DNA of 64,000 nucleotides from Eopsaltria australis (taxonomy: Eukaryota; Chordata; Aves; Passeriformes; Petroicidae): NCBI GenBank assembly GCA_034509425.1, contig JAVTVJ010000220.1, positions 744,001 to 808,000 on the forward strand, read 5' to 3'. Shown here in pieces: positions 1 through 9,937 of the stretch (the stretch's first letter is position 1; each line of letters begins with the position of its first letter). The notes under the pieces were generated by a model. It ran no database searches and was not told where the DNA came from. It worked only from the letters and a program-made list of their open reading frames with translations. A program made the position numbers and the translations under genes.

Positions 1-339
1 CTGGACAGCATCACGAGTTTGCCAGGGGAGTTGGACACCCCCAGCGGAAAAGGAGGGGGATTTTTCTTCCTCTCCTGAGAAGATGGAGTTTGTGTCATGG
101 CCATCATTAAATAGCAAGAACAAAGCGGTCTTGCCTTGGAACACTGACTGCCTGGCACCACTGTCTGATCCACCAGTTTGGAATGTGTCTCATCCTTCTG
201 GCTGGTCCTTCGCTTCCCAAAAACCTCTTCCTCAAAAATCTCCAAGCTGCTTCTATTCCAACACCCCTGAGACCACTAAAGCATCTTGGGCTCCCCACCA
301 TTGTCACACCGCGATTCCCCTCCCTGCTCCTTGGAAATG
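1..339. other. Unassigned sequence upstream of the KCNJ12 GC block
   Basis: Ordinary mixed-composition DNA. Short open frames exist on both strands, but none has recognisable protein similarity or flanking splice signals. I see no repeat and no RNA gene. It is probably 5' flank of KCNJ12, or intron if the true first exon lies further left. Confidence 0.4.
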
Positions 340-547
340 CCACTGAAGGTGCACATCCCCCTCGCCGGCGGTGGCTCCCCGGGGCCGCGGCCGAGGTGCC
401 AGCTCCTGGACTTGTAGGGAAGAAGCGAGGCTGTAATCTGAGCTCGGGAGCAATTAGGCAGGACACCGGCAAAGTCCCCGCCGCCCGCCCGCTCCCTCGG
501 CCGCCGGCACCGGGCTCAGCATCTGCGGCTCTCGCTGCGATCGCGGG
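340..547 (+). promoter_or_regulatory. KCNJ12: GC-rich block with splice donor, candidate non-coding first exon of KCNJ12
   Basis: A CpG-dense stretch (about 355-545) ends in a consensus splice donor, G followed by GTAAGT, with the GT at 548-549. It lies 7.2 kb upstream of, and on the same strand as, the strong acceptor that opens the KCNJ12 coding exon. Kir2-family genes usually have one or more non-coding 5' exons spliced to a single coding exon, so this is a reasonable promoter/first-exon candidate. The link to KCNJ12 is inference. No TATA box is evident, and the transcription start cannot be placed. It could instead be an internal alternative 5' exon. Confidence 0.4.
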
Positions 548-3500
548 GTAAGTAGAGCCAGGAGGGCGGCTCATCCCGAGCTTGGCATGTCCTTCCTGCC
601 CGTTTCCTTCCTCCTGGGGTTAACAGTCACGTTTAGGGCTCCGCTGACACCTCAACCCACGGCAGTGCCAAAGAGCACTGGAAACGCAGCACTTCAGGGG
701 TGGAAATGACAACTTTACCCTGGCACGGCCATGGAGCCACGAAAACTGCCTGGGATAGCAGGACACGGGCTGTATTTCTCACCGAGAGTTGAACAATTTT
801 TAATGTTTTGATGGAGCAGGAATGACAGTGGGTTTAAGGTCCGAAAAAGAGTGGAGGGTGCTGACGAGCAGCTGATGGCTCAGCCTTGCTCACATCCCAA
901 CTCTCCTGGCTGGAAGGGATGTGTGTATCCCGAGAGGGTTCTCATGGTCATCCTGCTCCTTTCCGTGCAGATTCCCAGCTGGAATGCCACCCCAGGGAGA
1001 TGCCACCGCTCTCCCCACAGCTCCTGGCTCCGGCTGGCAGCTCCATCGCTCCCAACCCGCCGTGTGTTGTGCCTCCAGGATAAACATTTCCTGGGCGCGG
1101 CTCTGCCCACACACGCGACTTCCCTGGAGCGGGAGACACGGCTTCTGGGGTGGGGGGGTTTGTGTTAGGTGAGAACAAGTGGAAACCTGCCTTGGGAGTA
1201 ATGGGATTTGGGAAAGAGGCCTCGATTGGAGCCAGGCAAGAGGGAGGTGCAGGATTAGTCTTGCTGAACGAGGATGAATGGATCCAGATCCGTCATCTCC
1301 TGCCTCTGACCCTGAGGTGTGAGAGGGCTCTTGAAATAATCCATGCCTGTTATATCCCAGGGATGCTTCCAACCACTGGTGTTACCTTCAGGATGGGAAG
1401 CCCTCAGCACTGCGTCCCTCAGCTCGTTCCCATCTGGTTGATGATAAAATCCTCTTGGAGACATTTGCCCTTTTTGCCTCGCTTTCCCCTTTCTTCCCAC
1501 GGTGGTTTTTAGCAGCTGGATGCTCCCCCCCTGGTCAGGGCCAGGGCTGGGGCAGGGGTGTTGCCTCACCCCTCAGCCTCTTGGCATGTGCTGGATGGGA
1601 ACCTGCCATTCCCAATGGAAATCCGTGTCCCTGCAGCTATGGCTGGGGCAGGAGCGTGGCTGCCTGATTCCAGCTCTGCCATCATCTGCCTCAGCCCCAC
1701 TGCTGGGGAGGGTTTGGGGCTGGAGCTGGGCCCAGCACGTATCTGGATTTGAGAACATGCAGGAGGGACCAGGGCCATGTGGTGGAGATGCCCCAAGGTC
1801 ATTGACCCATCCAAGAGCATCCTCTGGCCCCCATGATCCTGGGATGGGTTTTTTTGGGAGGTGCCCACCACAGCCTGGGCAGGGAATGGGACTTTCTTGG
1901 GGACTTGCACAAACTTGTTCCAGCACCCTGGGCACAGCTGGGCTAGGTGATATTTTAGTTCTAAGCCCTGGACACCTCCCAGCCAGGAGTCCCATCCAAT
2001 GGGGCTCCCCTTCACCCTCCAAAAACCCCACTGATCCAGCATCAGCCATCACCAGTGTCCCAACCCCACCAGCTCCTGAGGCTCCTGGGACACTGTTAGC
2101 ATGGCAGGGCACGGGGAGAGGGGACAGGGCATTGCTGCTGCAGAACCTTAATTCTTTGGACCCGGGGCTGCTTGGAGCAGATCTCTGATGTCCTGCGGGT
2201 CAAATCCTTCTGGGTGCAGGGTCCAGAGCATCAGCAGGCTGGGAAACCTCCCCTCCCCCTCGCTAAATCCCTTCCCCGGCACAGGACAGTAGGTTACGGG
2301 ACTCGACCAGAGGTTGGATTTAAGGAGATTACAATTTCTCCCCCAGGATAATCTAGAAATTCAATTAAAACTCTCTGTCTCCTGCCCGGGCTGCAGCAGG
2401 GCCCCGGGGCACCCTGTGCCCTGCAGCCATGGCCGGGGAGCGCTGGGATCCCCCCGGGCACACACCAGGTAAGGGCTGACCCCTCCTCCGGGATCCGGCC
2501 GGAGCCCTCTCCCAGCCTGGGGAGTGACCGGGGCTCTGCCCCTTCCCGAGGCGATTTCCTGGGATATTAACACCCATCCTCTGAGCCGGGGCTGCTGGGG
2601 GGACTGGGGGGTTGTGCAGGGGGGCTGTGGGGAGGGGTAACGGGGTACCCCAGAGGTTTGGGTGGGTGTCATGTGGACAGGGGAGTCTGGCTGCATCTCC
2701 TGGGCTTTTGGGGCATCTCTTGGCAGCTCCTGGTGCAGGTGGTCCCTGCCAAGGCCTGCACCCCCCCTTGCCCTCATCCTTCCCCCCTGTCCTGTGTACG
2801 GGTGTGAGTGGATGGAAAAACAGCCTGTGTTTTCCAGGAGAATGAGATGGGGTTTCAGGAGCTGGGGGTGGCAGGGCTGGCTGTGGGTTGGGGTGACAGT
2901 GGGTGCTGCAGCATTCCCAGATCCCGCTGGCACTGTCCTGCAGCCAGGCTGGGGGACAGCACCCGGGAGCAGTGGGAGGCAGCGGGGGTGGATGTACAGC
3001 CCCAGAGTCCTGTCACTGCAGGGTGTGGGTGCTGGGACAGCGATGGGTGCTGGATCTGGAACAGACACGGATGCAGCTGGACTGGGCTGCTCAGTCCTCA
3101 CATCACGACACGGAGTCTGGGCCCAAAGGAGTGCAGCCTCTGAAAGGTTCTTTCCCAGGATCTCTCTGATCCAGGGCACTTTTAGCAGGAGTTTCAGGGT
3201 GCTTAAGCACAAGCCCATCACCCTACAGAGGCCACCTGGCCCCAGTGGTGACGGATGCTGCACGTGGCCCTTTTTCCTCCTCCCGTACCCGTGGCGTCCA
3301 CACGTGGCTCGGCGGGACAGGGATGAGCCAGCATCTCTCCAGGCACCCCGTCACCTCCGGTCTTGCCACCAAGGGCCTTCCTTGTCCCACGTGCCTCAGT
3401 TTCCCTGCTGCGTGTGTCACCGAGGCTCGCAGACAGCGATTTCTCGGCTGCTTGTTGAAAATAGGGGAGAACATGGGGATCGTCGGGAGGGGTCTGTGCC

Positions 3501-3934
3501 CGTGGCTGTTTTCTCCCTGTGTCCCTGCCAAAACGGAGCAGTTATTTCTCATTAAGGATGCACTGTGGTGGGAGCCTCTTTCCTGTCCTCCCTGGCAGTG
3601 GAGGGGAAACAGGGGACCATTTATTCTCATCTATTCTTTGTATGTCCTGACCCGGCCTGCCTCGTGCTGACCCTTAATTTATTGGCAGTGCTCAAAGACA
3701 GGGCGTTGTAGGAGGGAGTTATTCAGGCATTGCTGCTGCCCCTGCATGGCTCGGGGAGCCCCCAGCCCCTGAGCTGCCTCCCCTCGGTTTGGGGGTGCCC
3801 GGTGCCAGGGTGGTTTCGTCGGGACGGGACGAGCAGGAGAGATTTGGGCTCTCTCGGCTGTGCCGCACACGGAGCTCCCTCCTCGCCGCTGACATTGCTG
3901 TCCTGCTGCTGGGGCATGAAGGGCATCGCCGCGG

Positions 3935-3978
3935 GAGATAGCAGCGTTATCTCCCGGCGCAGGGCAGCGTTATCTCCG
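3935..3978. promoter_or_regulatory. Cluster of three GATA motifs within a short tandem duplication
   Basis: GAGATA at 3935-3940 faces TTATCTC at 3947-3953, forming an inverted pair six bases apart. TTATCTC recurs at 3970-3976. The 14-base segment GCAGCGTTATCTCC occurs twice, at 3941-3954 and 3965-3978, so the second and third sites come from a 24-bp tandem duplication. Three close GATA-factor sites suggest a possible intronic enhancer. This rests on motif matches only. Confidence 0.3.
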
Positions 3979-4214
3979 CGCAGGGCAGGCAGCAGCACCG
4001 AGTGTGACCCGCTCACGCTGTCCCCTCCCGGCCGGTCACCTCTCCTGCCCCGTGCAAACTCATCATCCCCAAACTCAGCTCCTCCGTGCCCTGAGCACAG
4101 CCCGGTTGTGCGCACGCTTCCACGAGAAAATCCACGCTGGGAGGGTGCAGGAAGGGGGATGGCAGCCCAAACGCGTCCCCTCCAGAGGTGCAGGGAAAGG
4201 TGTGATGATAAATC

Positions 4215-4575
4215 GCATTGACACATTCAGCCGGCTCTAACCAATTACTTCCCCGGCACTCAACACGTTTTCCCAGCGTGCTGGCTGTTCCGAATATTGT
4301 TGTAACATTTAACATCCCTTTTAAGAAAAAGAATAAAATAAATAAAATTAACCGGTTGGCTGGAAACACTCGGATTCTCGGCGGGGAACCGCTCCGCGGT
4401 GGGAGCCGGGTTGCTGCAGTTTCGTGGCAGGAGTTGTCGCCTCTCTTGTCAGCTCATTAGCTGGGGCAGTCCGCGGCGTCGCTGCCTTCGGAGCCGCGGG
4501 GAGCCGGGGCCGCTCATTCCCGAAACTCATATTATGAGCCTGTTTTGTTTCCTACACGTTAACACTGTTCGCTCT
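4215..4575. promoter_or_regulatory. Candidate intronic cis-regulatory element with Grainyhead-like site
   Basis: A composition switch sets this block apart: an AT-rich stretch (4300-4350) abuts a CpG-rich stretch (4375-4510). The palindrome AACCGGTT at 4350-4357 is the textbook Grainyhead-like consensus. CTCATATTATGAG at 4526-4538 is a perfect 13-bp palindrome around a central T. No repeat family is recognised. Whether it is conserved cannot be judged from one sequence. Confidence 0.3.
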
Positions 4576-5350
4576 GCGCGGGACGCGTGGCACGAACGGC
4601 AGGGGATGGTCCCGCTCCTGCCCCATACCCAGCATGGGTTTGTCTGCGCTGGAGCTGGGCTGGGGATGGGATTGACGGGCAGGGATTGTCAGGGGAAGTT
4701 TGGATTTTGTTCCTGCGAGGGAAAATAGTGATAGGCAGGTTTGTGAAACTCCTGGGAAGCAGGCAGGAAGGGGGATGTACCTCCAGGAGCACCTCTGGCA
4801 GCTCCCTGGGGAAGTTCTGGCTGTGGGGGGATGTCAGGGTGATGCTGGAGGATGCCCTCCTGAGCCAAGGAGATGTAGAGTGGCCACGGGGATGTTGTCC
4901 CCAGCTGGTCGCCTGTCAGAGCCCGTCCAGCCTCGGGTTTCCATGTGTTTGCATGAGCCCTCTCCCAGCCCGAGCCTCCCGCAGCGGCAGCGTGGGGCTC
5001 CAGCCTTCAAATTTAAACCAAACCAGAAATGCAGCTTTCAGCGAACTCGAGAAAGTGTATTTCCAAACAAAACTGTGCTAAATAAAGGACGAGCCGCAGG
5101 CGGCCGCCTGCTCCGGCACATCCACTTTGCTGCCTTTATTTAGCTGCCGTCTCCCCAGGCTGCCGCTGCTGGCCTGGGACGGGGGGGGGTCTGAACCCCC
5201 AGGAGCTTCGGGAAGGACTCAGTCCGGGAATGTGGGGTCCCAGATGGCAAACGGGCTGTGGCACAAGAACTTCCCTGTGCCCAAAATAGGGTCAGCTCCT
5301 TGGGTCTGTCCTGGCAGCAGAAGGGTCCCTGAAACTCTGTGTGACATGGG

Positions 5351-5536
5351 GGGAAAGGGAAAAAGGGAAAGGGAAAGGGGAAGGGAAAGGGAAAGGGAAA
5401 GGGAAAGGGAAAGGGAAAGGGAAAGTGAGGAAGGAAGGAAGGAAGGAAGGAAGGAAGGAAGGAAGGAAGGAAGGAAGGAAGGAAGGAAGGAAGGAAGGAA
5501 GGAAGGAAGGAAGGAAGGAAGGAAGGAAGGAAGGAA
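5351..5536. repeat. GGGAAA hexanucleotide then (GGAA)27 microsatellite
   Basis: An imperfect GGGAAA array runs from about 5351 to 5425. A pure GGAA array of 27 copies follows at 5429-5536. Apart from one T at 5426 the tract is all purine on the plus strand. Open frames across it on both strands (RKEG- and LPSF-type proteins) are artefacts of the repeat. Confidence 0.97.
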
Positions 5537-5754
5537 GAGAGAAAACAAGAATGGAGGGAAGGAAGGAGGGATGGGGAGAGGGGTGCAGGCAGGGGGGAGC
5601 AGTGGTGGTGATGGGGAGCCTGAGGGTTCCTGGAAGCACCACCCCAGGTGAGGGCAGCGCTGCTGCCTCCGCAGTCATCCGGGCACAGCTCCCCTTCCAG
5701 CACAGTTAATCCAGACCCCAGCTAATCCTCTCACAGGTCACTGGGGGCTCATTG

Positions 5755-6115
5755 CATTTTGTTCACTTCTCAAATGCATCTAGAATTAATTAAAAAAAAA
5801 CCCCGACTCTAAATTCCTCCTGTGGCAAAAGCATTTAGCGTATTGCCCTAGGGCGAGACAGAGGGGTGATGGACAAGCAGCCTTTTCTGGCCCAAAATGC
5901 TCAGATCTCATTTTAAAAAAAGAAGAGAAAAATTAATGGATGCAGCCAGGATGGACAGGAGGAAGACTCAGGGTGGGAGACCAGGTTGGTGTTGGGCAGC
6001 CAGCCCGACAGATCAGCTCTGCAAGGCCCACTTTGTCTGACTTTCAGGGACTATAAGATTGTAAATATTTACTATTAATATTAACTGTTTGTGCCTATTT
6101 TTCTCTCCCCTGTCA
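5755..6115. promoter_or_regulatory. AT-rich intronic block, possible conserved element
   Basis: An AT-rich island in GC-rich intron. It contains homeodomain-type cores (AATTAATTAA at about 5785) and further ATTAAT sequence at about 6075. It shows no simple-repeat or CR1 character. This is a weak call based on composition and motifs only; it may be neutral intron. Confidence 0.18.
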
Positions 6116-7751
6116 CTCCAAGGAGGGAGAGGATCTTGTTCCGTGTGTGAGCAATCCTTTACTCTGCTGAGATGCCAACAAATAACTGTGGCTCTCGAAA
6201 AATCAACTTTGGGGACAGAAAATGGTTGTGCCTGGATGGCAGCAGGGGGAAACGTGTTGTTTGGTGTAAGGTGGTGGCACACATGGGTCTGTGTCCAGCA
6301 CCTGGGAGGTTTGGGCAGGCTTTAGTGCTCCTGCTTGTGCTGCAGTGCTTCTGGAGGGTGTCTTGATTCTCAGGCTGGATTTGGGGAGCATTTCAGTAAA
6401 AGGCAGTCCAGGGTATCATTGCGAGCCGGGCTGATGCAGCCCCAGGCAGGTTGTGCCTGGCAATGCTCCCTGGTGCTGGCTGGCCCTGGACACTGTGTAA
6501 TGGAAAGGGTGTGTTTGTCCCAGCGTGTCCCCGGGCGCTGGAGCTGATTGCAGGGATCGACCGCATCGATCGGGCCAGCGGATCCGGCACAGCGTGTCCA
6601 GCCCGGCGGCTTCGTGGTGCTCCAGACAGGAGCTGGGCCGTCACGGGGGGCTCTGCACCTGCTCCCTCACCACGCTGCTGCCCTGTGCAGGTCTCACTGC
6701 CAGCAAGGTGGTTCCATCCTCAGGGGCATGTCCCATGTCGTTAAATAATAGGGTGACCTGTGGTAGGGGGTTGTGTGTGGAGGGATCCTGTGGTGCCATC
6801 GCTTTGAGGTGCTTGGGGTGTGCCACATGGCTTCTCCACGATCCTGTCCACTCCCTGAGGCAAGCCCACGAGGTGCTGGGGGGTCCAGCAGCCTGTCAGG
6901 GTGTTACTGTGTTCCCCCACTATGTGCTCACCTCCACCAGGGAGCCCACTGGGCTTGGGTCACCTCTCCCATGTCCATGTCACCTCTCTCCCAAGCAAAG
7001 TTGAGTGAAGGTCCTTGACCCTGCAGCTGAGCCTTCCAGAAGGGACCAAAACAGCTCCCCATTCCCCAGTGGCAGCTGTTCTTTCATGAGACTTGGCCAG
7101 CTAAACCCATCTGTGACCGTGGATGGCTCCATGTCCCAATGGATACGTTGGGAAAGTTGCTCCTCAGGACATCTGCCCTGAGCAAGTACCTTCCAGGGGC
7201 CTTCTCCAACCAGATGCACATTGGCTGTGTCCTCTCCCATCCCTGGGCAGGGGGACGGAGGTTAAATCCACATTTCCCTGTGCTTTCCCTCGAGCCCAGA
7301 AGAGCTGGTGCTCCGAGGTCGGCGCAGGGCTGGGCGTCGATCCATCTGGCACGGGCAATGTGAACTGATGGAGCTGCTTCCAGGAGTACCTTTATTGATA
7401 TCCATGTCCCAAGGAGAACAGCTCGGCCTCTCCGCTTTCCTCTCTGGTGGCAGAGCTCGTGGGAAAAGTGATGTGGAGAAACTCCAGGGTTTTCATCTGC
7501 TGGAGTTGTTGAGTGTTCCACAAATGCAGTAAGATTTGTTCACTCACTTTGTATAACAAAAGAACAAACTCTGACACCTTCTCCCTTCCCTCTGTGTGTT
7601 TTTTGGGAGCAGCCCAGCCAAGGAAGGGAGAATTAGAGCAGTGTAGAAGGTTGTCACTCAACACGCAGCCCATCAGAACCATGGGCCAAGCAGCCCCTCG
7701 GGTCCCTGAGCCGTGAGAGGTAACGGCCCTGTCTTTGTTTTCTCATTGCAG

Positions 7752-7909
7752 AGCCTCTCACAGGATCCACGTGGTGACGTGGCAGCCAAGACGTGGAAGT
7801 TTGGGACTTCTCTTCCACCGCAGCAGAATTTGGGGGGTGGGCAGGGGTGGGTCAGGGGGACATTGGGAGTCGCAAGACCCTTCACCTTCACTGTGGGCTT
7901 GGCTCAGGG
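7752..7909 (+). other. KCNJ12: 5' UTR portion of the KCNJ12 coding exon
   Basis: The exon opens after the acceptor AG at 7750-7751, which follows a run rich in T and C. Between this point and the initiation codon there is no ATG in frame with the channel. The open frame reaches back to a GTG at 7793, but that stretch does not resemble the Kir2 N-terminus. The 158-nt leader is therefore assigned as untranslated. Confidence 0.6.
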
Positions 7910-9198
7910 ATGACCACGGGCAGAGTCAACCCTTACAGCATTGTGTCCTCCGAGGAAGAGGGGCTGAGGTTGACCACCATGCCAGGTATCAACGGCTTTG
8001 GCAATGGGAAAATCCACACCAGGAGGAAATGCAGGAACAGGTTTGTAAAGAAGAATGGTCAGTGCAATGTGGAGTTCACCAACATGGATGACAAGCCACA
8101 GAGGTACATTGCAGACATGTTCACCACGTGCGTTGACATCCGCTGGAGGTATATGCTCTTGCTCTTTTCCCTGGCATTTCTGGTGTCCTGGTTATTGTTT
8201 GGGCTGATTTTCTGGCTAATTGCACTCATTCATGGAGACCTAGAAAACCCAGGTGGAGATGATACTTTCAAGCCTTGCGTTCTGCAGGTCAATGGCTTTG
8301 TGGCTGCTTTTCTGTTCTCCATCGAGACGCAAACGACGATCGGGTACGGCTTCCGCTGCGTGACCGAGGAGTGTCCGCTTGCCGTCTTCATGGTGGTGGT
8401 TCAGTCTATTGTGGGCTGTATAATCGACTCTTTCATGATTGGTGCAATAATGGCAAAAATGGCCAGGCCCAAAAAACGGGCCCAGACATTACTTTTCAGC
8501 CATAACGCAGTAGTGGCAATGAGAGATGGAAAACTCTGCCTGATGTGGAGAGTTGGGAACCTACGGAAAAGCCACATAGTAGAAGCCCACGTACGAGCTC
8601 AGTTAATTAAGCCCAGGATCACGGAGGAAGGGGAGTACATCCCGCTCGACCAAATAGACATTGACGTGGGGTTTGATAAAGGCTTGGACCGTATTTTCTT
8701 GGTGTCTCCCATCACCATTCTCCACGAGATCAACGAAGACAGCCCCTTGTTCGGGATCAGCCGCCAGGACTTGGAGACAGATGACTTTGAGATCGTCGTC
8801 ATCCTGGAGGGCATGGTAGAGGCCACAGCCATGACGACACAAGCTCGGAGCTCCTACCTGGCCAGTGAGATCCTGTGGGGCCACCGCTTCGAGCCTGTCT
8901 TGTTGAGGAGAAAAACCAGTACAAAGTAGACTATTCCCACTTCCACAAAACCTACGAGGTCCCGTCCACCCCCCGCTGCAGCGCCAAGGACTTGGTAGAG
9001 AACAAATTCCTGCTGCCCAGCACTAACTCCTTCTGCTACGAGAACGAGCTGGCCTTCATGAGCCGTGACGAGGAAGAGGAAGACGATGACAGCCGGGGTC
9101 TGGAGGACCTCAGCCCGGACAACAGGCACGAGTTCGACAGGCTGCAAGCCACGATAGCATTGGATCAGCGGTCGTACAGGAGGGAGTCGGAAATATGA
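7910..9198 (+). CDS. KCNJ12: Inward-rectifier potassium channel Kir2.2, with a one-base frameshift
   Basis: Plasma-membrane potassium channel that helps set the resting potential of excitable cells; it works as a tetramer gated by PIP2. The ATG at 7910 opens the Kir2-type N-terminus ([13 protein letters not shown]). Visible features are TM1 at about residues 80-106, the pore loop with TIGYG at 143-147, the extracellular disulfide cysteines C123 and C155, TM2 at about 155-180 with rectification residue D173, the PIP2-binding PKKR at 187-190, the acidic pore residues E225 and E300, the FCYENE export-type motif, and the C-terminal RRESEI PDZ ligand. Kir2.2 is favoured over Kir2.1 by runs such as [18 protein letters not shown] and [13 protein letters not shown]. 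After residue 331 one T is missing at 8903-8904 (TTGAG where family members have TTTGAG). Read literally, the protein ends after 339 residues at a stop at 8927-8929. The downstream frame continues the conserved tail intact to 9198. Allowing for the lost base the product is 429 residues, normal for the family. Whole coding region in one exon, as usual for KCNJ genes. Confidence 0.96.
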
Positions 9199-9438
9199 CT
9201 CTTGGTCCTTCCGTTGACTTTTCCAAGGGTATTTCTTTTCCTCCTCTAATCTCTTCCCCTACAACCCGCTCAAATTATGCAGAACAATGCAAGTGCCATA
9301 GGAATGCTTGAGAAATTAGTATCGTTCATAGTTTTCAGTTTCATCGCAATAACCACTGAGCGGTCTGCAGGAGGGGACGGTGGCAGGCCACGGCGCGTCC
9401 CCCGTGCCCGGCGCCCGCGGCGGGGCCCACGGCTCTGG

Positions 9439-9497
9439 GGGATGGATGGATGGATGGATGGATGGAGGGATGGATGGAGGGATGGATGGATGGAAGG
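9439..9497. repeat. GGAT tetranucleotide microsatellite in KCNJ12 3' UTR
   Basis: About a dozen GGAT units, interrupted by GGAG variants near 9466 and 9478. Confidence 0.95.
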
Positions 9498-9881
9498 AAA
9501 GATGAGGAGAGGAGGGTCCGTGGGGCGTGGGCAGGCGCTCGCCCCGCGCGGCCCCGCAGGGCTTTGCTCTCCCTGCGGGGAAAATGCCAGCGTTTTCCTG
9601 GAGCCAAGCACTGCGAGATCCAAAAAGAGGAAATATCAGGAAACAAATCTTACACTCTCTCTCTCTCTTTTTTTAATTTTTTTTTCTTTTATTTTTTAAC
9701 TGAGCAGCAACAACAAAACAATTACTCCTTCGGCAGGCGGTCTGGTTCAGTTGCACAAGAACAACACTTGAAATAACATGCAACGTTAATGTACTTCTTT
9801 TTAATTTGGGGGGAAAAAAAGGGGGAGGGAGGTGAGAGGGTTTTTAATTTTTTCACCGCACCGTTTGGGAGACTGTTTACC

Positions 9882-9937
9882 AAAATAATAATAATAATTA
9901 TTATTATAATTATAACAATAATAATAATAATAATATT
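9882..9937. repeat. AAT/ATT trinucleotide microsatellite
   Basis: An AAT run turns into an ATT run and back to AAT. The array therefore contains inverted halves and could form a hairpin in the transcript. Confidence 0.95.

Larger units (their letters stand above)
548..7751 (+). other. KCNJ12: Probable 5' UTR intron of KCNJ12
   Basis: This 7.2 kb interval runs from the donor at 548 to the acceptor AG at 7750-7751. The acceptor is preceded by a pyrimidine-rich tract starting about 7730. The first 3.5 kb is GC-rich and carries long chance open frames on both strands (for example 1502-2188 plus and 2361-3263 minus). These have no domain-like composition and no supporting signals. Possible regulatory clusters and a large microsatellite are listed separately. 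I see no interspersed repeat of the CR1 type here, unlike the region beyond 19 kb. Confidence 0.4.

Noticed and set aside
1502..2188. 228-codon plus-strand open frame
   Set aside because: Low-complexity, proline/serine/glycine-rich translation with a competing minus-strand frame and no splice or promoter support.
2361..3263. 300-codon minus-strand open frame in the KCNJ12 intron
   Set aside because: GC-rich DNA produces long chance frames. The product is proline/glycine-rich with no domain, and an equally long plus-strand frame (2662-3555) overlaps it.
5127..5709. Several frames encoding RKEG or LPSF repeats
   Set aside because: They are translations of the GGGAAA/GGAA microsatellite in different frames.
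7793..7909. N-terminal extension of KCNJ12 from an upstream start
   Set aside because: The open frame begins at GTG, not ATG, and the 39 extra residues do not resemble any Kir2 N-terminus.
7910..9198. Identity as KCNJ2 (Kir2.1) or KCNJ4
   Set aside because: The N-terminal [13 protein letters not shown] and [18 protein letters not shown] blocks, the [15 protein letters not shown] segment and the tail fit Kir2.2 much better than the other members.
7910..9198. Calling KCNJ12 a pseudogene because of the frameshift
   Set aside because: There is only one lesion, with full conservation on both sides, a good splice acceptor and a normal 3' UTR. Error or a recent allele is far likelier than a decayed copy.
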